A model generated the notes under the pieces. It was not told the DNA's origin. It made no database searches and saw only the letters and a program-made list of their open reading frames with translations. A stretch of 5,371 bases of DNA from Candidatus Marinamargulisbacteria bacterium SCGC AAA071-K20 (lineage in GTDB: Bacteria; Margulisbacteria; Marinamargulisbacteria; GCA-2716485; AAA071-K20), in NCBI GenBank assembly GCA_003265975.1, contig QFBU01000084.1, positions 1 to 5,371 on the forward strand. Direction: 5' to 3'. Position 1 is the first letter of the stretch, and each line of letters starts with the position of its first letter. This document shows positions 1 through 5,371 of this stretch, in pieces. Made by a program: the position numbers and the translations under genes.

Positions 1-1
1 T

Positions 2-301
2 GCTCTTGGTGGTATTGCAGGTGCCATAGGCGGCGTTTTAGGTGGTGTAGTAAAAAGTGGGGCTAGAGCAGGTAAAGGTCTCTTTGGACTAGGTAAAGGC
101 ATCGTTGGGGGTATTGGCGCCTTTGGTGCACGAACACTCAAAGGAGTTAAAGACGGTGCCCAAGTTGGCGCAGGTTTCAGAGCTCTTGGAAGACCTGGGC
201 AAGCAGTGGGTGGTTTTCTTGGTGGACTTGTTGGACTCGTAAATGGTGGCGTTAGAGGACTAGGGGCTGGGGCTCAAGTAGGATTTAGGTCTATGACCTC
301 A
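2..301 (+). other. Protein region: basic, glycine-rich, glycine-zipper-like segment (residues 1-100)
   Basis: Of these 100 residues 34 are glycine. There are 11 Lys/Arg and only one acidic residue (Asp51), giving a net charge near +10. Apolar runs such as residues 1-17 (ALGGIAGAIGGVLGGVV) and 68-80 (AVGGFLGGLVGLV) alternate with basic residues spaced every few positions. Many GxxxG-type spacings are present, which is typical of sequences that pack closely in or along membranes. The segment contains two copies of GAQVG (residues 52-56 and 90-94), each followed by Phe-Arg. Gly-rich basic tracts of this style follow the membrane helices of TrbL/VirB6-type conjugation proteins and also occur in phage tape measure proteins; which applies is not decided here. 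Upstream sequence is missing, so this may be the tail of a larger membrane domain. Confidence 0.8.
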
Positions 302-3300
302 AATGAGGGGATGGGTGGCACACTTAGCGATATTAAACATACATTCCTAGGAAATAGAGATAGCTCTAGATCTGGGGCCAATACTACTAAAGGAAGTTTA
401 AGGTTTGGAAGAGATTCTGTAATAGCCTCTGAAATTGAAGGTAATGATGAAGGCGAAGGTGGTCATTTTAAATTTGATGCCAATGCTCATGAATTTTCTG
501 ATCAGATTAGAGAGTCGTTTAAAGAGATGTCTTCTGACACCGTTGAAAATGACAGAATACAAAGAGAGTTTATGCAGTATATGGGCCGACAAGAAGATGC
601 TCAAGAAATTGCAGCTGACTTTAGAAGTGTTATTAACTCTATTGATAATTCTGATGGAAGTTTAGAAGACCTTGCCCAAGGTGCTGAGTCGGCTCCCTCT
701 GCTCATGAAATTTCTACCGCTCAACATACCCTTACTACTGAAAATGCGAATTTAACTGATTTAAAGGGAAAGAGAGATGCCGCTCTTGCACAGCAAGCCT
801 CAATAGCTGATCTTTCAGCTCAGAGAGATCTTATCCTTGCTGAACTTGCTGAAGAAGGTGTTGTTGTAGGTGATGACAAAGACATTGGCGCCTTGGAAGC
901 TGATTTAGCAACTACCAAACAAGAAGAAGAAAATTTACACGTTCTACGCTTTCAAGAAAATTCACAACTACTTGCAATGGGTGAAATGGGTGATGTTTCG
1001 ACTGAACTTGAAATAGCGGAAAAAAAATTCGAAGAATTAAAAGAATTGGGGGGCACTATAGAAGGGATTGAGAAACAAGCAAGGAATGAAATTGTTAGCG
1101 AAGACGTAGCACTCGCACAAAAAATACTTGGTGTAGGAGCAGAAAAAGGAGCAGAAAAAGAAGAAAAAAACCACACGATACTACAAAATTTAGAAAAAGA
1201 ATTTAATAGAAAAGCAGAGAAAAGGGAACTTGTTTACCGCGGTGACGATGTAGATGTTCAAATTAAAAATTTTCAAAAAAACCTAGCTGCATTTTCCAAC
1301 ATAGATACGTCAACTGAAAGTGGGCAATTTGACAAAGATAGTAAAAAACTAATAAACAAAACCACTAAATTACTTAAAAAAGCACACAAACTAGGCGGAA
1401 TTGAGAAGATGGAGGGGAAAGATTTATTTACACTAAGAAACTTAATAAATTTTAACTACGGTGATGCTCAAAAAACGGACATTCAAAAAGCATTTGGAAG
1501 ACATTCATTAACTACTGCAGAGGCCAGGCAAGTAAAAGTAAATTTTTTAAAAGATGTGAAGGGTAACGCTGGAAAGAGTGAGGCCAGTAAAGACCGTATA
1601 GAAAAAAGAACAAAAGAACTAGTCAATAAGCAGGGCATAGATACAGATTATATGAATACGGGTGTACTAAGCATGGCTACGAGTATTGCAGAAAATAATA
1701 TTGTGAATATTAATAAAAAGATGGAAAATCATAAGGGACTTCAAGAGGTACATCAAAAAAACATTAAAGACCTAAACACAAGCATTGCTACAGCACAAGA
1801 TAATATTGCTACAGCACAAGCTAATATTGCTAAAAAGACTGAAATACTTGCCAAACGTACTAGTCTTAGCGCTATTGATGAAAAAATATTGGCCCAAGGT
1901 TTGGTATCGGTTGAAAAGCTAGAAGAGATAGAGGCCAAAATTCAATCTAGTGAGACTACAATAGCCGCCGCTAAAAATACGATGAATAGAAGTAAGGAAG
2001 GCGCTCCAACAAACGAAATCATAACTCCCGGTATTGTTAATTCTCAAAAGAATTCTGATTTATTAGAATTATTAATTGGTAGTGCTGACCCCAATTCAAA
2101 GGCGGGTAAAAACCCTCATAGCTCTGGATCTGGATTAGAAAACCTAGCACAATTAGAGAGTACGTCGTTTCAGTTTCAAGCCGTATTTATGGAAGCTCAG
2201 CGTGGAAATTTACAAGGCAGCGATATCCAGTCCATGCTCGGTCATAACCCAGACGGAAGTAAAAAAGCTAACCCATTTAGAAATGAAGGTGAATTTCAAG
2301 AACGCTTTAATAAAGTTATTGCCAATCATGGACGGGGTGGCTTTGCAGGCGTCGAATCTGGAACGCCTACCCTTTCAGATCGAGCCGAAAAATTAACTAA
2401 ACAAATAAAAGGCATGGAAGACCAAAAAGGTAACTCTTCCCACTCTACAAGACTCATAGAGCAATTAAAAATACGACAAGCACGATTTTCAAAATTAGGC
2501 GGAAAAGAAGATACGATATTTAAAGATGGTATAGGCAACTTAAGAAAAAATATTGCGTCCTATGGCGCACTCAGTGAAAACGAAAGTTATATGCAAGGTG
2601 TAAAACGAAACCTTAGAGAAAACTTTGGGATGGATGTTGGTAAAAAAGACAGTACCTCTTTTATGCTCCCATCGCAAAGAGCCAACGGCCAAGCCAGAGA
2701 ACGTCGAACACTTGCCACCACCGGCTCGGCTGTTCTTGCTCGACTTCAAGACAACACTAACGAGTTTTCAAAAGGAGAAGCTGAAGATATTTTAGGAAAG
2801 TATCAGTTGGCACATAATGCCGTTAAAAATGAAGCCGGTAACCCTAGTGTTGATCCTGGTAAAGTCATTGACAAAAAAGAAGAGTTAATAGACCAAGACG
2901 AAAAAGTGATGGCTAGAGTTAGGCAATTAATGATAGTAGGAAAAACAGACCAGGCCGCTGAATTATTGATGAACATAATGAAGTCTGGAAATAATAAAGG
3001 GTTTCAGTCCATTGCTAAAGACATGGGTGTAAAAGCAGTGGTACAAGTTATGTATAGCTTAGGAAAGTCTGATCCCGAAGAAGCTCAAAAATTACAAGAA
3101 GCGATGGAAACAAAAGTTCAAACTCAGTTTAATAATTCAGAAGACAGAGCCACTTTTAAAAAGTTTATGACAAGGTTAAGTAAGTCTAACGGAATGATTG
3201 ATCGGTTAATTGATGATAAAGCCGGGGCTCAAGGAACGGGTTCTGGTTATCAAAGATACCTTGGTAGAAACCTGTTTAGTGGTTATGAAGCCCATCAAAA

Positions 3301-5371
3301 AAATGTTCAACGACGAAAAGCCATGGAAATTCTTAGAGAACGCAATGGCGATGATGGTTTGTTTGGTGGAATGATTGGTGGCGCTGCTAGATTAGTTGGA
3401 GGTGTCTTAAAAGGTGCAAAAGATGCCGGTCAGTATAGTGCCTCTAAAACCTATAATAGTTTAACTGATTCAAATTCTAGTAAGCTCAGAAAAGGAGCCG
3501 TTGGGTCTCTAGCCTTTATTGCAGGAGCTGTTGGAGCCGCTGGAGGTGCAATAGCGTCTCCTTTGACTTCCATATTTAAAGGCGCCAAAAAGGCTGGAAA
3601 CGAACAATTACAAGCAGGGAATTATAAAGGATCGAAGGGTGGAGAGGCCTTTATAGAAGGTGCCAAAATTGGTGCAGCTGGAACCTTTGGTCTTGTTAAA
3701 TCAGCCCTTAAATTTACAGGTCTTTTAGACGCTGCAGAGGGATTACGAAATGACACAAGAGCAGCTATGTCAGGAGACGCTCGTTCGTATAATAGACGTA
3801 TGGCAGGCGATGGCGGTAGCGGTGATATTTTAAATAGTAAGTCCTTTTGGGATAAAGGGGGTGCTGCCGGAATAAGAAGTTCTTCTGCAACTGCATTTCA
3901 ACATACTCTTTTAGACGATCCCAAACGTGCCAATAATATAATGTCTTATTTTAATGCCGATGAAGAAGGCTTTACAGATATTATGGACAACTTCATGTCT
4001 AGAAATGGCGGTAAAAATAAACTAGATTCCTTAGTCTCCTTTTTAAATGACGAAGCCGCTGTAGGTCAGTCTGATACATCTACTAATAAACAAAAAACAA
4101 ATGGTATACAAGCCAAACTTAATTTGGCAAAAATTAGGGAGTATCTAGACTCTCATTCTGGAGACGCCGCCACTAGATCTGCTAATAAACATGCCTTAAC
4201 TGAAGAAGACTTACAACAAAACGAGAGTATTAGAGACTTAATGGCTAACCCATCTATTACTCAATCTGGAGCATTTACGGCTGCAGCGGTAATGGTTTCT
4301 GAAAGTGCCGATAATATTCAAAAAATGGCTTTATATGGAATAGACGTTGACCCTCTTGAGAAAAAAGCTGGAAAAACAAAGCTTAAAGATATTATTCAGA
4401 CAATAAAAGAAACCGATGACAAAGCTGAACGTTTTAGCTTTTTCAAAGGGTCTAATGCGTCTTTGGCTTTGCGAGTAAATGAAGCCGCTGCTAGTGGCGA
4501 TATTGAATCGATTAATGAAGTTGTTGATCTTATTAATCAGTCTGGTACCCCTGAACAAGCCGCTGCAGTGCTTAACAAACTGGGAGCTCAACTCTCTGAC
4601 GAAGCCAAAGAGTTTTTAGGAAGCCACGACTCCTTAGGAGGACTTGCAGATGATACGGGTTCATCTGGGTCTGGGTTTAAACAGCTCTATAATGCGTCTG
4701 TTGCACAAGCCGGGTCTCGGTCTAACCCAATAGACACTATTACTAAAGCAGCCAAGGCGCGACAAGACTTTGAAAGAAACTTGAAAAGCTTTAGCTCTAC
4801 AGTATTAGCTAGTAATGGGTTTGACTCGATTGCTGAAGAACTTGAAGCGATTGAAGACGAAGCCGAAAAACTTGAAAGAGTTGAAGAAATTCAAAAAGCT
4901 TTAGGGTCTCTAGTGGCACAAGCAATAACAGTTAATACAGCAGGTACAAGAAACGAAGCTGTGGCGATCATTAAGGCCTTAGGTATTTCTTTTGCTAATA
5001 GCAGTGTGGGAACTAAAAATATAAAAGACTTATTGTTTGAGTCCATCGCCCAAAACACTAAAGCTCTTATTACCAATTTCAACTCCAAAGAAACGAAAGA
5101 AAATGTAAAAACGTTGCTCGTAGAACTAAAAGAGTCTGACAAGGACTTAGGTCAAGATTTAACAGATAGTTTAAAAAGAGCCTTTGTTCAAACTGCTTTT
5201 GGGTCCATTGTGGGTGCTATTCAACTGATGCCTAACGAAAGAAGTTTAGAAATTGTTCAAAAAGCCAGAGCGATGGATACAATTTCCTCAAAGCAAGCTT
5301 CAGAATTAGTCATAGCTAGTATTATAGAAGACCCACAAGCGGCAAGAAGCTTTGTAACTAACTTAGATGTA
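2..5371 (+). CDS. Internal part of a giant Gly-rich/coiled-coil protein, open at both ends (at least 1,790 aa), function unknown
   Basis: A single frame starting at base 2 is open through 1,790 consecutive codons and runs off both ends; base 1 is the last base of the preceding codon. Its amino-acid composition is protein-like throughout, with long amphipathic helical stretches, so it is real coding sequence rather than chance. Order of regions: basic Gly-rich segment (1-100), polar linker, coiled coils (241-420 and 563-660), polar helical region with Ser/Gly linker (670-1115), second Gly/Ala-rich segment (1119-1240), long helical C-terminal stretch (1250-1790). There is no cysteine, one tryptophan (residue 1283) and few prolines. 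I see no Walker A motif, HExxH metalloprotease motif or other catalytic signature. The start codon lies upstream, so signal peptide and N-terminal membrane helices cannot be judged. Candidate identities by inference only: an oversized TrbL/VirB6-like type IV secretion protein, or a phage tape-measure-like protein. Confidence refers to the coding call, not to function. Confidence 0.96.
155..289 (+). repeat. Imperfect protein repeat: GAQVG...FR, two copies 38 residues apart
   Basis: Residues 52-60 read GAQVGAGFR and residues 90-96 read GAQVGFR. Both are preceded by a basic-Gly pair (KG at 47-48, RG at 85-86) and by a GG-containing apolar run. The codons differ between copies (ggt gcc caa gtt versus ggg gct caa gta), so the similarity is held at protein level and any duplication is old or convergent. 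Confidence 0.55.
722..1261 (+). other. Protein region: charged, probably coiled-coil stretch (residues 241-420)
   Basis: This stretch is rich in Glu, Lys, Ala, Leu and Gln and almost free of proline, and it reads as long amphipathic helices. Examples are DLSAQRDLILAELAEE (270-285), ALEADLATTKQEEENLHVLR (297-316) and ELEIAEKKFEELKELGG (336-352). Heptad spacing of Leu/Ile/Ala is visible but interrupted by short Gly-containing breaks (286-295, 350-351, 377-384). It would act as a rod or oligomerisation segment; this is inferred from composition and no specific family is recognised. A short repeat of Gly-Ala-Glu-Lys sits near its end. Confidence 0.65.
1136..1159 (+). repeat. Tandem 12-bp repeat, two exact copies, encoding (Gly-Ala-Glu-Lys)x2
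   Basis: The 12-mer ggagcagaaaaa occurs twice back to back (1136-1147 and 1148-1159), in frame, and is followed by gaagaaaaa, which extends the Glu/Lys run. A multiple-of-three unit keeps the reading frame, so this is a natural place for in-frame length variation. It lies between helical stretches and probably encodes a flexible charged patch. Confidence 0.8.
1688..1981 (+). other. Protein region: coiled coil with regular Ile heptads (residues 563-660)
   Basis: Ile588, Ile595, Ile602, Ile609 and Leu616 fall exactly seven residues apart, with Leu591, Ala598 and Ala605 in the intermediate core positions. This is the clearest canonical heptad pattern in the window. The flanks, NINKKMENHKGLQEVHQ (569-585) and IDEKILAQGLVSVEKLEEIE (625-644), continue the helical character. 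The segment probably forms a parallel coiled coil or packs along a partner rod; the partner is unknown. Confidence 0.7.
1784..1825 (+). repeat. Near-perfect 21-bp tandem repeat (7 codons, two copies plus partial third)
   Basis: Bases 1784-1804 and 1805-1825 are identical except for one base (gat versus gct in the sixth codon), and a third partial unit begins attgctaa at 1826. The encoded units are IATAQDN and IATAQAN, then IAKK. The unit is exactly one coiled-coil heptad, so duplication lengthens the helix by two turns without breaking register. The 20 of 21 identity at DNA level points to a recent duplication compared with the diverged repeats elsewhere in the protein. Confidence 0.9.
2120..2134 (+). 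other. Short Ser/Gly linker SSGSG (residues 707-711)
   Basis: Residues 707-711 are Ser-Ser-Gly-Ser-Gly, within a Pro/Asn/Gly-containing stretch (697-711) that separates the coiled-coil half from the following helical region. It is likely a flexible domain boundary. A similar GSSGSG occurs at residues 1553-1558. Confidence 0.45.
2879..3226 (+). other. Protein region: compact helical repeat-like domain (residues 960-1075)
   Basis: A run of short amphipathic helices separated by small polar turns is visible: VMARVRQLMIVGK (969-981), QAAELLMNIMKSGN (984-997), KAVVQVMYSLGK (1011-1022), PEEAQKLQEAME (1025-1036) and RATFKKFMTRLSK (1049-1061). The pattern of short paired helices resembles alpha-helical repeat scaffolds in general, but I cannot assign it to TPR, HEAT or any other named family. 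It immediately precedes the second glycine-rich segment. Confidence 0.45.
3356..3721 (+). other. Protein region: second Gly/Ala-rich segment with membrane-segment candidate (residues 1119-1240)
   Basis: About 25 of 120 residues (1121-1240) are glycine, with many alanines and regularly spaced lysines. Residues 1119-1144 align without gaps to residues 29-54 of the first Gly-rich segment (11 of 26 identical, including LKG.KD). The core motif recurs again at 1192-1199 (FKGAKKAG), and EGAKIGAAG at 1219-1227 resembles DGAQVGAG at 51-58. Residues 1166-1185 (AVGSLAFIAGAVGAAGGAIA) form a 20-residue uncharged run flanked by basic clusters (KLRK at 1161-1164, KGAKK at 1193-1197), so they could span or lie in a membrane, although their Gly/Ala content makes them weakly hydrophobic. 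The same two hypotheses as for the first segment apply: type IV secretion membrane protein tail, or tape-measure-like hydrophobic segment. Confidence 0.7.
3575..3598 (+). repeat. Further copy of the [LF]KG[AV]K motif (residues 1192-1199)
   Basis: FKGAKKAG at residues 1192-1199 matches LKGAKDAG at 1136-1143 in six of eight positions and LKGVKDGA at 46-53 more weakly. Three occurrences in the two Gly-rich segments and none noticed in the coiled-coil regions suggest a structural motif of those segments. Confidence 0.5.
4658..4675 (+). other. Ser/Gly linker GSSGSG (residues 1553-1558)
   Basis: Gly-Ser-Ser-Gly-Ser-Gly follows an Asp-rich turn (DDT, 1550-1552) and precedes a new helical block. It is probably a flexible boundary between helical units of the C-terminal stretch. 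Confidence 0.4.
4814..4921 (+). other. Protein region: short acidic coiled coil (residues 1605-1640)
   Basis: Core positions Ile1610, Leu1614, Ile1617, Ala1621, Leu1624, Val1627, Ile1630, Leu1634 and Leu1637 follow 4-3 spacing with one register interruption between Leu1624 and Ile1630. Glutamate dominates the exposed positions (EELEAIEDEAEKLERVEE, 1612-1629). It is about four to five heptads long, enough for a dimer or an intramolecular hairpin. Confidence 0.6.

Larger units (their letters stand above)
3752..5371 (+). other. Protein region: long helical C-terminal stretch (residues 1251-1790, continues past window)
   Basis: Polar, alanine- and serine-rich sequence of many short amphipathic helices and turns follows the second Gly-rich segment. 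It contains the only tryptophan (1283, in SFWDKGG). The helix-start motif [DT]-P-x-x-A-x-x-hydrophobic appears at Pro1307, Pro1517 and Pro1778, and also upstream at Pro1025. Residues such as INEVVDLINQSG (1504-1515) followed by TPEQAAAVLNKLGAQL (1516-1531) look like paired antiparallel helices. No enzyme signature, cysteine or metal-binding cluster is visible. A scaffold or interaction role is the modest inference; the true C-terminus lies beyond the window. Confidence 0.6.

Noticed and set aside
114..896. Shared 11-mer attggcgcctt at about 114 and 885
   Set aside because: It is too short, the flanks do not match, and it is explained by the common codon string Ile-Gly-Ala.
1232..1246. YRG tripeptide at residues 412-414, reminiscent of the first motif of some ADP-ribosyltransferases
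   Set aside because: It is a lone tripeptide in a coiled-coil region; no S-T-S or E-x-E motif is seen at a suitable distance.
1755..1761. Slippery heptamer A AAA AAC in the reading frame (also at about 1164-1170 and 1275-1281), suggesting programmed -1 frameshifting
   Set aside because: The -1 frame meets a stop after one codon (taa at 1765-1767) and within roughly a dozen codons at the other two sites (1204-1206 and 1315-1317). Lys-Asn after Gln/Glu in an A-rich gene creates this heptamer often.
2930..2948. Possible P-loop: VGKT at residues 979-982, and AGKT at 1456-1459
   Set aside because: Neither has the Gly five positions before the Gly-Lys (Gln975 and Leu1452 are there instead), and no Walker B or other ATPase motifs follow.
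398..5142. Short open frames of about 60-86 codons on both strands (for example 952-1176 minus, 4331-4591 minus, 435-665 plus)
   Set aside because: All lie wholly inside the 1,790-codon frame, have no supporting start context or recognisable product, and show the Ser/Phe/Leu-rich composition expected from antisense of Glu/Lys-rich coding sequence.
2..5371. Recoded genetic code (TGA as Gly or Trp, as in Absconditabacteria/Gracilibacteria or Mycoplasma)
   Set aside because: There is not one in-frame TGA in 1,790 codons despite hundreds of glycines, all encoded by GGN, so a code with TGA sense codons is not supported.
1..5371. CRISPR array, tRNA/rRNA, insertion sequence ends, promoters or terminators
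   Set aside because: No regularly spaced direct repeats, RNA-gene signatures, terminal inverted repeats or noncoding gap were seen; every base is within the coding frame.

Overview
The window lies entirely inside one very large protein-coding gene. Reading the + strand from base 2, all 1,790 codons to the last base are sense codons. Neither the start nor the end of the gene is present, so there is no visible promoter, ribosome binding site, terminator, RNA gene or intergenic DNA. The parent protein is longer than 1,790 residues. Shorter open frames on either strand are shadows of this frame. Residue numbers below count from the codon at bases 2-4, so residue n starts at base 3n-1.

Layout of the polypeptide: (1) residues 1-100, a glycine-rich (34 of 100 residues), strongly basic, glycine-zipper-like segment; (2) residues 101-240, a polar linker; (3) residues 241-420 and about 563-660, charged helical and coiled-coil stretches, including a near-perfect 21-bp (7-residue) tandem repeat; (4) residues 670-1115, polar and mostly helical-looking sequence with a serine/glycine linker; (5) residues 1119-1240, a second glycine/alanine-rich segment that reuses motifs from the first and holds the best membrane-segment candidate (1166-1185); (6) residues 1250-1790, a long, probably all-helical C-terminal stretch with a short coiled coil at 1605-1640. 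The whole stretch contains no cysteine, one tryptophan and only about 21 prolines.

I do not recognise the protein with certainty. Two families fit the architecture. One is an oversized TrbL/VirB6-like membrane component of a type IV secretion or conjugation system, of the kind I recall from Patescibacteria/CPR bacteria, where a Gly-rich tail follows the membrane helices. The other is a phage tape-measure-like virion protein. No catalytic motif decides between them, and the diagnostic N-terminus and neighbouring genes lie outside the window.

The DNA is moderately AT-rich (roughly 40% GC by eye, not counted), with AGA-dominated arginine codons and frequent TTA, CTT and ATA codons. There are no in-frame TGA, TAA or TAG codons and nothing resembling introns. 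This suggests a bacterium or a bacterial virus/mobile element, but the lineage cannot be fixed from this sequence alone.
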